A stretch of 64,000 nucleotides of DNA from Halobacterium sp. R2-5 (GTDB taxonomy: Archaea; Halobacteriota; Halobacteria; Halobacteriales; Halobacteriaceae). The stretch spans positions 248,001-312,000 of the forward strand of contig NZ_JAANTH010000002.1 in assembly GCF_011734195.1 (NCBI RefSeq), read 5' to 3'. This document shows, in pieces, positions 1 to 8,217 of this stretch. The position numbers and the translations under genes were made by a program. Within the stretch, counting starts at the first letter, position 1, and every line of letters begins with the position of its first letter. Under the pieces are notes generated by a model. That model saw only the letters and a program-made list of their open reading frames with translations, was not told the DNA's origin and did not search any database.

Positions 1-739
1 GCTGGCGGCGCGTGGACTGGTCGACGTCCGTCTCCGCGAACGCGATGGAGCTGACGCCGCCGACCGCCAGCGTCCGGTTGATGTCGCTGGAGTCCATCGC
101 GTTCTCCGAGACGGTCGTGCCGTCGTACTCGCCCGCTCCCAGCAGCGTCACCACGCGCTTGGCGATCTCGTAGTTCGTGCGCTCGTAGCCGTCCTCGATG
201 GTGTCGCCGCCGTCCTTCCAGGCGTTGTTGTCGAAGACTATCAGGCCGTCAGTCTCCTCGGTGTACGACTGCACGGAGCGAGCGGCGTTCAGCGACGCCC
301 GCCCGCCCTCGTCGCGGCTCGGGAGGATGCCGAGGCCGTAGACCGGTTCGTCGTAGCGGTCGGCGAGGATCTCCGCGAGCACCGGTCCCCCACCGCTGCC
401 CGTGCCGCCGCCGAGGCCGCCGATGACGAGGAACGCGTCGATGTCGTGGAGCGGGACGCTGTCGAGGAAGCGCGCGAGCTCCGGACGGTCCTGCCGTGTC
501 AGCTCCGAGCCGAGCTCGGGGTCGGCGCCCGCGCCGTGGCCCTTCGAGCGCTCGTCGGTCTGCCCGATGAGCACCCGGTTCTGTCGCGGGATGTGCGTGA
601 TCTTCTCCAGGTCGACGCTCGCGGTGTTGACCACCGCGGAGAACCGACAGAGCGACCGGCCCGTCTCCCCCTCGTACTCCACGATTCTGTCGGCGATCTT
701 CCCTCCCGCGTTCCCGAACCCGATTACGGCCAACTTCAT
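1..739 (-). CDS. cetZ: CetZ tubulin-superfamily cell-shape GTPase (partial)
   Basis: This is the N-terminal part (about 246 residues) of a tubulin/FtsZ-superfamily GTPase; the gene runs off the left edge. It begins MKLAVIGFGNAGGKIAD, the haloarchaeal CetZ form of the first nucleotide-binding loop. The tubulin signature loop GGLGGGTGSGGG lies near residues 104-115. CetZ proteins polymerise with GTP at the membrane and control cell shape and motility rather than division. The FtsZ-type start of loop T1 is absent, which favours CetZ over FtsZ. The T7 catalytic loop lies outside the window, so GTPase competence cannot be judged. An AT-rich box about 27 bases upstream suits a leaderless transcript. 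Confidence 0.93.
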   Translation of the reverse strand, partial: MKLAVIGFGNAGGKIADRIVEYEGETGRSLCRFSAVVNTASVDLEKITHIPRQNRVLIGQTDERSKGHGAGADPELGSELTRQDRPELARFLDSVPLHDIDAFLVIGGLGGGTGSGGGPVLAEILADRYDEPVYGLGILPSRDEGGRASLNAARSVQSYTEETDGLIVFDNNAWKDGGDTIEDGYERTNYEIAKRVVTLLGAGEYDGTTVSENAMDSSDINRTLAVGGVSSIAFAETDVDQSTRRQ

Positions 740-763
740 GGGTTCCCACGGGTGGGCACAACC

Positions 764-776
764 TTTTGCTATACAG
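764..776 (-). promoter_or_regulatory. Probable TATA box of cetZ
   Basis: Read on the minus strand this is CACTGTATAGCAA, centred about 28 bases before the cetZ ATG. That is the distance expected if transcription starts at or just before the start codon, as is usual in haloarchaea. Confidence 0.45.
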
Positions 777-800
777 TGACTACCACTACCGTTTGAAGTG

Positions 801-833
801 TAACGACCGTGTAAAAACAGCCTAACGACCGTG
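801..833 (+). repeat. Paired direct repeat TAACGACCGTG between cetZ and the isoaspartyl peptidase gene
   Basis: The 11-base word TAACGACCGTG occurs at 801-811 and again at 823-833, 22 bases apart start to start (about two helical turns). It lies in the only divergent promoter space of this end of the window. It could be a tandem operator for one or both genes; no regulator can be named. Confidence 0.5.
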
Positions 834-896
834 GCCGTCCGGCTCCGTTCCCGCGAAAACCCCACCACTAAGAATTCGGCGCCGGAAGATTCGGTC

Positions 897-1838
897 ATGA
901 ACGTAATCGTACACGGCGGCGCGGGTTCGACCCCGGACGAACCGGTCCCGCGACGGGCGACGCTCGACGAGGCCGCGAACGCGGGCGCCTCCGAGTCCGA
1001 CCCCGTAGACGCAGTCGAGGCCGCGATTCGCGTCCTCGAAGCCGACACGCGGTTCAACGCCGGGACGGGCGGCGCGGTGCAGTCCGACGGCGTGATTCGG
1101 ACCGACGCCGGCGTGATGACCAGCGACCGCGAGGCCGGCGCCGCGGCGTCGATGCCCGGCGTCGAGGCCGCGGTCCCCGTCGCGCGGGCGGTGATGGAGG
1201 AGACGCCCCACGTCCTCCTGAACGGCGTCCACGCCGTCGACTTCGCCGCGGACGTCGGCGTGGACGTGGAGTGCGACCTCTGGAGCGAGGACACCCGACA
1301 GCGCTGGGACGACCTCGACGACCACCCCGAGGGGAGCCCGCTCGACCACCTCGATTGGATTCGCGACAAGTTCGGACAGCGCGTGGCCGAGCGTAGCGAG
1401 GCCACGGAACGAGCGAGCGGCGAAGCCGCGAGCAAGGACCCCGAGGGACGCGCCCGGAAGGACCACGACACGGTCGGTGCCGTGGCGTTCGACGGGGAGA
1501 AACTGGCCGCGGCGACGTCGACGGGCGGCCGCTGGCTCGCGCTCGCGGGCCGCGTCGGCGACGTCCCCCAGATCGGCTCGGGGTTCTACGCCGCGCCCGC
1601 TGGCGCCGCGTCCGCGACGGGCGCCGGCGAGGACATCGCGAAAGCCACGCTGACGCGCCGCGCCGTCCGCCACCTCGAAGACGGGCTGGACGCGCAGGAA
1701 GCCGCCGACCGCGCAATCGCGGAGTTCGGCGAGCTCACCGGGTCGTCGGCGGGCGTCGTCGTGCTCGACAGCGACGGCGGGTTCGGGGAGGCGTTCAACT
1801 CCGAGGAGATGCAGACGGCGAGGGCTCGAATGGAGTGA
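897..1838 (+). CDS. Isoaspartyl peptidase / plant-type L-asparaginase
   Basis: A 313-residue Ntn hydrolase that removes isoaspartyl residues from peptides and hydrolyses asparagine. It is made as a precursor that cleaves itself before the nucleophile threonine. The nucleophile is Thr192 in HDTVGAVAF, and GGTGGAV near residue 60 is also conserved. The ATG at 897 is chosen over an in-frame ATG at 831 because the family starts directly with the strand VIVHGGAG and because CTAAGAA lies about 27 bases upstream. Unusually, residues 162-180 are encoded by a haloarchaeal intergenic hairpin element read in frame. This segment is the linker before Thr192 that is variable in the family, so activity is probably kept. 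Confidence 0.9.
   Translation: MNVIVHGGAGSTPDEPVPRRATLDEAANAGASESDPVDAVEAAIRVLEADTRFNAGTGGAVQSDGVIRTDAGVMTSDREAGAAASMPGVEAAVPVARAVMEETPHVLLNGVHAVDFAADVGVDVECDLWSEDTRQRWDDLDDHPEGSPLDHLDWIRDKFGQRVAERSEATERASGEAASKDPEGRARKDHDTVGAVAFDGEKLAAATSTGGRWLALAGRVGDVPQIGSGFYAAPAGAASATGAGEDIAKATLTRRAVRHLEDGLDAQEAADRAIAEFGELTGSSAGVVVLDSDGGFGEAFNSEEMQTARARME
1382..1429 (+). repeat. Two-hairpin GAGCGTAGCGAG element inside the isoaspartyl peptidase gene
   Basis: CGTGGCC (1382-1388) and GGCCACG (1400-1406) form a perfect 7-base-pair stem with an 11-base loop GAGCGTAGCGA. GAACGAGCGAGCGG (1407-1420) follows, with a second stem GCGGC/GCCGC (1417-1421/1425-1429). The intergenic element at 33747-33802 has the same stem length, the same loop length and the same 14-base word. 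Here it is translated in frame. Confidence 0.75.
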
Positions 1839-2031
1839 GAGCCCTCGGAATCGCGAACGGCGAACGCAGTGGGCCGTGAGCGGCGAGGAAGTGAGCGGAG
1901 CGAACTCCCGCGGAATCAGCGAACGCCGATAGTCCAGTAGCACGCAACCGCTCGGTCGTCGAGCCACGCCAAACCGCCCCAGCGTTCTTAACCGACCGCG
2001 TCGTACGGAGTTGCGACGGTTTCCCGCCACG
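1839..2031. other. Intergenic space rich in GAACGCAGTG/GAAGTGAGC words
   Basis: This 193-base gap contains repeated GAACGCAGTG-, GAAGTGAGCGG- and GGAGCGAAC-type words of the kind found in haloarchaeal intergenic elements. It also holds TTCTTAACC near 1985, a plausible promoter box for the next gene. No reading frame in it looks real. Confidence 0.4.
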
Positions 2032-2586
2032 ATGCCCGAACGCCCCACGTACGACGGTTTCGCGAAGACGTGTCTGCTGGACCCCGAGCAATGCCGCGAG
2101 CGCACGGACGTGCTGTTCCGCGAGGAGACGGAGGTCGTCGACGACCGCGGCGCGTTCAACGGCCACGAGACGTGGGCGGGGACGGCGGCGGTCGCGGTGC
2201 TGAACGACGACGGAGACGTGTTGCTCGTGAACGGGCCGGACGGCTGGCGGCTGCCGGCGACGCCGGTGCGGGCGGGCGACGACTGGGCGGCGGTGGCGCG
2301 CCGCCGGGTCGCCCAGAAGACCGGGTTCGCCGTCGACATCGACCGCGTGGAGCGCGTGCGCCGGACGAGCTACCGGCTCTCGGGGTCGGCGACGCGCCAG
2401 ACAACTGGCTACGACGTGGTGTTCCGCGCGCGGCCGCTCGACGAGCCGACGCGGATGGACTACCTCGAAGCCAGACGAGCCAGCGAGGACGGCGACGAGT
2501 GGGCCGACGACTGGTTCGCGAGCGTGCCCGACGGCGCCGCCGAGGACGCGTTCCGCGGGGACGTCGAGTGGTTCCTCGGGGACTGA
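2032..2586 (+). CDS. Nudix-fold protein with a degenerate Nudix box
   Basis: A 184-residue protein whose middle (about residues 45-140) follows the Nudix fold: WAGTAAVAVLNDDGDVLLV, then a helix and later strands. The catalytic box, normally GX5EX7REUXEEXGU, reads TPVRAGDDWAAVARRRVAQK then TGF. The metal-binding glutamates are replaced (RRVAQKTG instead of REVxEExG). It is therefore probably not an active pyrophosphohydrolase and may bind a nucleotide or serve as a regulator. The ATG at 2032 is preferred to an upstream TTG at 2011. It stands alone between the isoaspartyl peptidase and a small membrane gene; its role is unknown. Confidence 0.7.
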   Translation: MPERPTYDGFAKTCLLDPEQCRERTDVLFREETEVVDDRGAFNGHETWAGTAAVAVLNDDGDVLLVNGPDGWRLPATPVRAGDDWAAVARRRVAQKTGFAVDIDRVERVRRTSYRLSGSATRQTTGYDVVFRARPLDEPTRMDYLEARRASEDGDEWADDWFASVPDGAAEDAFRGDVEWFLGD

Positions 2587-2630
2587 AACCCCGCGGCGGG
2601 ATTTTTCTGTCGGGGCTGCGAGGACGCGGT

Positions 2631-3047
2631 ATGGATTTCCGCCGCCTGCTCGTCGGCCCCCGCCACACCGCCCTCAGCGCCGGGGTCCCCGTCGCCCTCG
2701 CGTCGTTCGCCGCCGCCGCGCTCTCCACGACGCTGATTCTGTCGCGGGCGTCCGGCGGCGGCGTCTACTTCCCCTTCGACGCGGCGCTCGTCGGACTCGC
2801 GGCGAGCGCCGGCTACGCCGCCCGCTACCGCGCCGCCGTCGTCTGTCTCGCAGTCGGCGCCGCGGCGTCGGCCGGCTCGTACGTCGGCTTCCACGCGATC
2901 CGCGGCGACGAGACGGTCGTCGCGGTGCTCGCGCGGATCGCGGGCCGGGCCGACGTGCTCGGGGCCGGTCTCGTGTTCGGCGCAGTGGGCGGTGTCGTCG
3001 GCTTCGTCGTCGGGTACGCCGCCCGGCGCTGGCGGACGGGCGCCTAG
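2631..3047 (+). CDS. Small hypothetical membrane protein
   Basis: A 138-residue protein with about four hydrophobic segments (roughly 14-38, 46-63, 67-88 and 108-131) and an arginine-rich C-terminus (AARRWRTGA), suggesting a cytoplasmic tail. No family is recognised. A T-rich stretch (ATTTTTCTG) lies about 26 bases before the ATG and could be its promoter box. It lies on the same strand as the methionine aminopeptidase gene, 40 bases upstream of it. Alanine/glycine-rich helices are normal for haloarchaeal membrane proteins. Confidence 0.7.
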   Translation: MDFRRLLVGPRHTALSAGVPVALASFAAAALSTTLILSRASGGGVYFPFDAALVGLAASAGYAARYRAAVVCLAVGAAASAGSYVGFHAIRGDETVVAVLARIAGRADVLGAGLVFGAVGGVVGFVVGYAARRWRTGA

Positions 3048-3087
3048 TCCCGCAACCTCTTTCCCGCGTTCGGGCCAAGCCGTTGGT

Positions 3088-3978
3088 ATGGCAGACAGCG
3101 TCGAAGTGGGCTCGGAGGCCTACGAGAAGTACGTCGAGGCCGGCGAGATTCTGACCGAAGTGATGGCGGAGGCCGCCGACCGCGTGGAGGTCGGCGTCAC
3201 GCAGCTGGAGGTCGCGGAGTTCGCCGAGGAGCGCATCCGCGAGCTCGGCGGCGAGCCGGCGTTCCCGGTGAACATCAGCGTCGACGAGGAGGCCAGTCAC
3301 GCGGCGCCTGGCGCCGACGACGACACGGAGTTCGGCGAGGAGATGGTGTGTCTGGACGTCGGCGTGCACGTCGACGGCCACATCGCGGACGCCGCGACCA
3401 CCGTCGACCTCTCCGGGAACCCCGAGCTCGTCGAGGCGGCCGAGGAGGCCCTCGACGCCGCCGTCGACGCCGTCGAACCGGGCGTCCACACGGGCGAAAT
3501 CGGCGCCGAGATCCAGGACGTCATCGAGGCGTACGGCTACAACCCCGTGGTGAACCTGACGGGCCACGGCGTCGACGTCTTCGACGCACACACGGGGCCG
3601 AACGTCCCGAACCGCGCCGTCGACTCCGGCACCGAGCTCGAGGTCGGGGACGTGCTCGCGATCGAGCCGTTCGCGACCGACGGCACGGGGAAGGTCTCGG
3701 AGGGCTCGGACACCGAAATCTACGAGGTCGTCGGCTCCGGGAACGTCCGCGACCGCCGCGCGCGCCAGCTGCTCGACGACCTCGAGGCGTTCGACGGGCT
3801 GCCGTTCGCGGCGCGCTGGGTCGACTCGCCGCGCGCGGAGATGAGTCTGCGGCGCCTGGAGATGGCGGACATCGTGCGGTCGTACCCGGTGCTGAAGGAG
3901 CGCGAGGGCGCGCTCGTCAGCCAGGACGAGCACACGCTCGTCGTCACCGAGGACGGCTGTACGGTGACGACGAACTAG
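3088..3978 (+). CDS. map: Methionine aminopeptidase, type II
   Basis: A 296-residue pita-bread metallopeptidase that removes initiator methionine from new proteins. The dinuclear metal site is complete: Asp90 and Asp101 in CLDVGVHVDGHIADAA, His about 160 in LTGHGVD, Glu about 193 in AIEPFATDG, and Glu about 281 in SQDEHTLVV. The substrate histidine is in SHAAPG. The type II insertion present between the last metal ligands matches archaeal and eukaryotic type II enzymes. The start is MADSVEVGSEAYEKY; an upstream in-frame extension is arginine/serine-rich and unlike the family. Its stop overlaps the convergent zinc-ribbon gene by four bases. Confidence 0.95.
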   Translation: MADSVEVGSEAYEKYVEAGEILTEVMAEAADRVEVGVTQLEVAEFAEERIRELGGEPAFPVNISVDEEASHAAPGADDDTEFGEEMVCLDVGVHVDGHIADAATTVDLSGNPELVEAAEEALDAAVDAVEPGVHTGEIGAEIQDVIEAYGYNPVVNLTGHGVDVFDAHTGPNVPNRAVDSGTELEVGDVLAIEPFATDGTGKVSEGSDTEIYEVVGSGNVRDRRARQLLDDLEAFDGLPFAARWVDSPRAEMSLRRLEMADIVRSYPVLKEREGALVSQDEHTLVVTEDGCTVTTN

Positions 3979-4175
3979 GCGTCGTTCATCCGCTGGGCTC
4001 GCCGGCCGCCGCACTCGCGGCAGGTCGTGACGCGGTAGGGCTCCCGGGAGAATTCGGCGTTCTCTTCGGCGGCGCTCTCCGTCCGGAGTTCGACGGTCAC
4101 CGTGTGCGGGGTCTCCCGCCCGCAGCTCTCGCAGGGCTCCGTCATGCTGTCGGCGTGAGGCGTCTTGCTGGCCAT
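3975..4175 (-). CDS. Small zinc-ribbon protein
   Basis: A 66-residue protein with two zinc knuckles, CESCGRETPH near the start and CRECGGRRAQR near the end, separated by a beta-rich stretch. That is the arrangement of a single zinc beta-ribbon. Haloarchaea carry many such small zinc-finger proteins, mostly of unknown function. The ATG at 4175 is used; a GTG three codons upstream is possible. On the minus strand TTTATTTACG lies about 37 bases upstream. The 3' end overlaps the methionine aminopeptidase stop tail to tail. Confidence 0.8.
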   Translation of the reverse strand: MASKTPHADSMTEPCESCGRETPHTVTVELRTESAAEENAEFSREPYRVTTCRECGGRRAQRMNDA

Positions 4176-4303
4176 CGGAACCACCCGTTTAGATCAACTC
4201 GTTCTAGACGTAAATAAACTCCCGGAGCAGTGAATGTGGACAGTTGACATGGCGGGCGGTACTCACCGAAAAACACCTGTCGCGGGCCGCCGACCGCACC
4301 CAC

Positions 4304-4846
4304 ATGGACCAGGTGTTCGCGCCGTGGCGAATCGAGTGGGTCGAACGCGACGACAAGAACGAGGACGTCGACTGCGTGTTCTGCGAGTACCCCGAGCGGG
4401 GCGACGACCGCGAGCACCTCGTCGTCGCGCGCGCCGAACGCGCGTTCGTGATGCTGAACAACTACCCGTACAGCCCCGGGCACTGCATGGTCATCCCCCA
4501 CGACCACACGGGCGACTACACCGACCTCGACGACGAGACGCTGCTCGACCACGCGCGCCTCAAGCAGGCGACCTTCGACGCCATCGAGGACGCCTTCGGT
4601 CCGGACGGGTTCAACGCCGGCCAGAACCTCGGCGGGGACGCCGCGGGCGGCAGCATCGACGACCACCTCCACACGCACGTCGTCCCGCGGTGGAGCGGCG
4701 ACACGAACTTCATGCCCGTAATCGGCGACACGAAGGTCATCGTGGAAGCCCTCGACGAGTCCTACGACCGCCTGCACGAGGCGTTCGCCGACCACCCCGC
4801 GGCCGTCGAGACCAACGCCGGCGCGCCGAAGCTCGTTTTCGACTGA
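4304..4846 (+). CDS. HIT-family nucleotide hydrolase/phosphorylase
   Basis: A 180-residue histidine-triad protein. The triad DDHLHTHVVPRW carries the HxHxH signature that forms a covalent nucleotidyl intermediate, and CVFC near the N-terminus is the usual structural zinc knuckle of prokaryotic HIT proteins. The preceding segment (FNAGQNLGGDAAGG) is the conserved nucleotide-binding region. The length and N-terminal region resemble actinobacterial Ap4A phosphorylases, so the substrate is probably a dinucleoside polyphosphate or an AMP conjugate. The start is MDQVFAPWRIEWV, matching the family. It is followed 40 bases later by the metal transporter gene. Confidence 0.9.
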   Translation: MDQVFAPWRIEWVERDDKNEDVDCVFCEYPERGDDREHLVVARAERAFVMLNNYPYSPGHCMVIPHDHTGDYTDLDDETLLDHARLKQATFDAIEDAFGPDGFNAGQNLGGDAAGGSIDDHLHTHVVPRWSGDTNFMPVIGDTKVIVEALDESYDRLHEAFADHPAAVETNAGAPKLVFD

Positions 4847-4886
4847 ATCGAAACACCGAACCCCCCGGGCTGGGTAGGGCGGCGTG

Positions 4887-5783
4887 ATGGACCGGAGTTC
4901 GGCGGTCCGGCACGTCGGCGGCGTCGTCTTCGCCGCGAACCTCGTGCTCGTCGTCGCGAAGGCGGGCGTCTGGTGGGCCACCGGGAGCATCGCGGTCGGC
5001 TCCGAGGCAGTCAACAGCCTCGCCGACGTCGCGTACTCGCTGGTCGTCGTCGGCGGCCTCTACCTCACTACGCAGCCGCCGGACTTCGAGCACCCGCACG
5101 GCCACGAGCGCATCGAGCCGTTCGTCTCGCTGTTCGTCGCAGTGGGCGTGCTCGCCGCGGGTGCCGGCGTCATCTGGTCGGCGTCCACGTCGCTGCTCTC
5201 GGGGTCGTACGGCCGCAGCGCCGGCCTCGTGGGCGTCGTTCTGCTCGTCGGAACCGCCCTCGGAAAGTACGCACTCTACCGGTACTGCCTGCGGGCCGCC
5301 CACGACTACCACTCGCCGGCCGTCCACGCCACCGCCCTCGACAACCGCAACGACATCCTCACCGCGAGCGCCGCGCTCGCTGGCGTCCTCGGTTCGGCCG
5401 CCGGCTACCCGATTCTCGACCCGGTGGCGGCGCTCGTGGTCGCGCTCGGCATCCTCTACACGGGCTACGAGATCATCCGCGACAACGTCAACTACCTCGT
5501 CGGCGCGGCGCCGCCCGCGGACCTCCGCGACGAGATTCTCGAACGCGCGCTCGCCCACCCCGACGTGGAGGGCGCCCACGACGTCGTCGCCCACTACGTC
5601 GGCCCCGAGGTCGACGTCAGCCTCCACGTCGAGGTGGAGGGCCAGATGACCCTCCACGAGGTCCACGACATCGAGACCGAGGTCATCGAGTCGGTCCGCG
5701 AGCTGCCGGAGGTCGACGACGTGTTCGTTCACGTCGACCCGAAGGGGCTCGGCGAGTGGAAGGAGGAGCGCCGCGCCCGGTAG
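4887..5783 (+). CDS. Cation diffusion facilitator metal transporter
   Basis: A 298-residue CDF-family exporter with about six transmembrane helices (roughly residues 10-215) and a cytoplasmic C-terminal metal-sensing domain ending in DDVFVHVDP. In helix 2 the metal-site motif reads SEAVNSLADV, keeping one Asp but with Asn in place of the other. In helix 5 HATALDNRND supplies the His and Asp residues. This pattern leaves the metal (zinc, iron or manganese) open. The ATG at 4887 is used rather than the GTG at 4884. A zinc-finger gene follows on the same strand. Confidence 0.9.
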   Translation: MDRSSAVRHVGGVVFAANLVLVVAKAGVWWATGSIAVGSEAVNSLADVAYSLVVVGGLYLTTQPPDFEHPHGHERIEPFVSLFVAVGVLAAGAGVIWSASTSLLSGSYGRSAGLVGVVLLVGTALGKYALYRYCLRAAHDYHSPAVHATALDNRNDILTASAALAGVLGSAAGYPILDPVAALVVALGILYTGYEIIRDNVNYLVGAAPPADLRDEILERALAHPDVEGAHDVVAHYVGPEVDVSLHVEVEGQMTLHEVHDIETEVIESVRELPEVDDVFVHVDPKGLGEWKEERRAR

Positions 5784-5844
5784 CGAGCCGCGAGCGCGCC
5801 GGACGGCAAGAACTTCTATGCCAGTCCGCGACGAACCGTCAGCT

Positions 5845-5991
5845 ATGAGCGAGACGCGCCAGCTCAAGTGCCTGAAGTGCGGCCGCACCGCGGCGCCCGA
5901 CAGCGACTGGGCCTCGGGTACTCACCCGACGCTCGGGTCGATGACGCAGTGCCCGGACTGCGGTAGCACGAACGTCCAGACGAAACGATAG
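5845..5991 (+). CDS. 48-residue zinc-finger protein
   Basis: A very small protein, MSETRQLKCLKCGRT onward, with CLKCG and CPDCG knuckles that would form one zinc site, and a basic end (VQTKR). It resembles the haloarchaeal CPxCG-type zinc-finger microproteins (the HVO_0649-like group), but that assignment is from memory of the motif order. It is on the same strand as the metal transporter, 61 bases downstream. Its function is unknown. Confidence 0.75.
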   Translation: MSETRQLKCLKCGRTAAPDSDWASGTHPTLGSMTQCPDCGSTNVQTKR

Positions 5992-6084
5992 CGCCCGCCG
6001 CCGCCGCGCTGTTCGCCGTCGAGTGGGCAGTGAGAACCGTCACGGACTCGCCAGAAACCGAGGGTTCGGCAGCGTAGCGGCGCC

Positions 6085-7383
6085 TCAGTCCGCGGTCGTG
6101 CTCGCGCGCCCGTCGTCGGCGTCGACCGGCGTCACGGGCTCGCCGAACGCGTAGACGGTCTGGTGGCCGGTGACCTCGACGGTCGCGAAGTCCCCGGGTT
6201 CGAGGCCGTGCTCGCTGGCGTTCTGGACGATGATCTGCCGGTAGGCGTCGTCGTAGCACTTCACGGAGTCGCCGGTCCCCTGCTCGGTGACGAGCACGTC
6301 CCGCTCGGTGCCGACCATCGCCTCGTGGGCGTCGCCGACGACGTCCATCTTCAGGTCGGTCATCGCCTTCGAGCGGTCCTTCTTCGTCTGGCCGCCGAGC
6401 CCCTTCATGTCCGCCGCGTCCGTGCCGGGGCGCTTGGAGAACCGCGTGACGTTGATCTTCTCCGGGCGGGTCTCCCGCAGCAGCGCCATCGACTGCTCGT
6501 GGTCGCGCTCGGTCTCCGTGGGGAAACCGACGATGAAGTCCGTCGACAGCGTCCACTCCTCTAAGTAGTCGTCGAACGTCTCCACGATGTCGACGTACTG
6601 TTCGACCTCGTGCTGGCGGCGCATGTCCGCGAGCACGTCGTCGCTGCCGGACTGCACGGGCGCGTGCAGGAAGTTGTAGATCTCGTCGTGCTCGGCGAAC
6701 ACCGCCGCGAGCTCCTCGCGGATGCCGTGGACGCCGCCGGGGTTGGCCATCCCCACTCTGACGCGGAAGTCGCCCTCGACCTCCGTGGCGATGCGCTCCA
6801 GCAGTTCGGGCAGCTTGCGCTCGCCCTCGTCCCAGCCGTAGACGCCCGTGTCCTGGCCGGTGATGCGAATCTCCTTCGCGCCGGCGTGGACGAGCGCCCG
6901 CGCCTTCTCGACGTTCTCCTCGACGGGCGGGGAGTCCACGCGCCCGGTCGCCTGCTTCGTGATGCAGTACGAGCAGTTGCTCATGCAGCCCCGCGCGATG
7001 GGGAGGATGCCGATGACGCCGTCCAGGATGGGGTCGGCGTCGGGCGTCGTCGTCGGGCACTCGCCGTTCGTCACGGCTTCCGGGACGTCGTCCCAGTGCA
7101 GCACCTGCGCGTCGACGTCCGCGTCGGCGAACTCCTCGCCCTGCGCGAGCGCCATGCAGCCCGTGACGATGAGGTCCGCCGTCTCCTCTTCTAGCTCTTG
7201 GGCCCGCCGGAGCATGTTCCGCTCCGTCTTCTCGACGACCGTACAGGTGTTCAGGATGGCGACGTCCGCGTCGTCGGCCCCGTCGACCTTGTGGTGGCCG
7301 GCGTCGCGGAGGCGCCGCTCGATCTCGCGGCTCTCGCCGCGGTTCGAGGTGCACCCGTACGTCTCGATGTGGTACCGGGCCAT
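6085..7383 (-). CDS. tRNA t6A37 methylthiotransferase (MtaB/CDKAL1 type)
   Basis: A 432-residue radical-SAM enzyme that adds a methylthio group to t6A at position 37 of tRNAs reading ANN codons. The N-terminal domain binds a first Fe-S cluster through Cys11, Cys47 and Cys76. The radical-SAM cluster is on Cys133, Cys137 and Cys140 (GCMSNCSYC). The C-terminus is a TRAM tRNA-binding domain (about 365-430). The archaeal/eukaryotic CDKAL1 subgroup is favoured by the start MARYHIETYGCTSNRGESRE. It is followed by deoC on the same strand upstream, separated by 74 bases, so they may not share a promoter. Confidence 0.93.
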   Translation of the reverse strand: MARYHIETYGCTSNRGESREIERRLRDAGHHKVDGADDADVAILNTCTVVEKTERNMLRRAQELEEETADLIVTGCMALAQGEEFADADVDAQVLHWDDVPEAVTNGECPTTTPDADPILDGVIGILPIARGCMSNCSYCITKQATGRVDSPPVEENVEKARALVHAGAKEIRITGQDTGVYGWDEGERKLPELLERIATEVEGDFRVRVGMANPGGVHGIREELAAVFAEHDEIYNFLHAPVQSGSDDVLADMRRQHEVEQYVDIVETFDDYLEEWTLSTDFIVGFPTETERDHEQSMALLRETRPEKINVTRFSKRPGTDAADMKGLGGQTKKDRSKAMTDLKMDVVGDAHEAMVGTERDVLVTEQGTGDSVKCYDDAYRQIIVQNASEHGLEPGDFATVEVTGHQTVYAFGEPVTPVDADDGRASTTAD

Positions 7384-7457
7384 GCGTTGGTCCAATCCTT
7401 GGCCGCCCGCGGTCAAAAACACGACGATAGCCGTCGGCCGCTCCCGGCGGGCTCTGC

Positions 7458-8096
7458 CTACCCGTCGAACGTCTCCACGATGTTCACGCCCGAGGAGGCA
7501 CCGATGCGCTCGGCCCCCGCGTCGAACATCGCTCGCGCGTCCTCGTAGTCGCCGACGCCGCCGCTGGCCTTCACGGGGAGGTACTCGCTCATCAGCTCCA
7601 CGTCCGGCACCGTCGCGCCGCCGTCCGAGAACCCCGTCGCGGTCTTCACCATGTCCGCGCCGGCGTCCTTCGCGGCCCGGCAGGCGTCGTGTTTCTCCTC
7701 GTCGTCGAGCAGCGGCGTCTCGATGATGACCTTCACCGGGAGCGGCGTGGCGTCCACGACCGCTTCGAGGTCCTCGCGGACGGCGTCGAGGTCGCCGGCC
7801 TTCAGGCGCCCGACGTTCGTCACGACGTCGAGCTCGTCCGCGCCGTCCTCGTGCGCGAGACTGGCCTCACTCGCTTTCGCCTCCGTGGCGTGCTGGCCGT
7901 GCGGGAACCCGACGACGGTCGCGACCGTGAGGTCGTCGGGCGCGTAGCTCCGCACGTCGGCGACGTAACACGGCGGGATGCAGACGTTCAGTCCGTACTC
8001 CGTGGCCTCCTCGACGACGCGCTCGACGTCGGCGGGCGTCGTCGTCGGGCCGAGCACGGTGTGGTCGACGCGCGCGGCGAGCTCCTCGCGATTCAT
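7458..8096 (-). CDS. deoC: Deoxyribose-phosphate aldolase
   Basis: A 212-residue class I aldolase that splits 2-deoxyribose 5-phosphate into acetaldehyde and glyceraldehyde 3-phosphate. The Schiff-base lysine is Lys151 in MVKTATGF, the second lysine is Lys176 in VKASGGVG, and the acidic residue is Asp90 in [10 protein letters not shown]. The start at 8096 is preferred over an in-frame ATG at 8120 because AATATTTTAA lies about 27 bases before it, as expected for a leaderless message. It fits the nucleoside-degradation genes found at 12-16.4 kb, which would handle the ribose side. Confidence 0.95.
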   Translation of the reverse strand: MNREELAARVDHTVLGPTTTPADVERVVEEATEYGLNVCIPPCYVADVRSYAPDDLTVATVVGFPHGQHATEAKASEASLAHEDGADELDVVTNVGRLKAGDLDAVREDLEAVVDATPLPVKVIIETPLLDDEEKHDACRAAKDAGADMVKTATGFSDGGATVPDVELMSEYLPVKASGGVGDYEDARAMFDAGAERIGASSGVNIVETFDG

Positions 8097-8186
8097 GTCG
8101 GAAGAGACGGAGTCTTTCATTAAAATATTGGCGATAAATCCGACCGAGACGCGCTGAATTGACGTTTCTGATAACGCGACCTCAAA

Positions 8187-8194
8187 CCTTAAGT
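8187..8194 (+). promoter_or_regulatory. TATA box of the chemosensory lipoprotein-htr operon
   Basis: CCTTAAGT is centred about 28 bases before the lipoprotein ATG at 8218 and is flanked by purines upstream. It matches the CTTAAG-type haloarchaeal box also seen before 27304 and 28657. Confidence 0.55.
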
Positions 8195-8217
8195 AGGGAA
8201 ATTCGGCTGTCGGTGGT

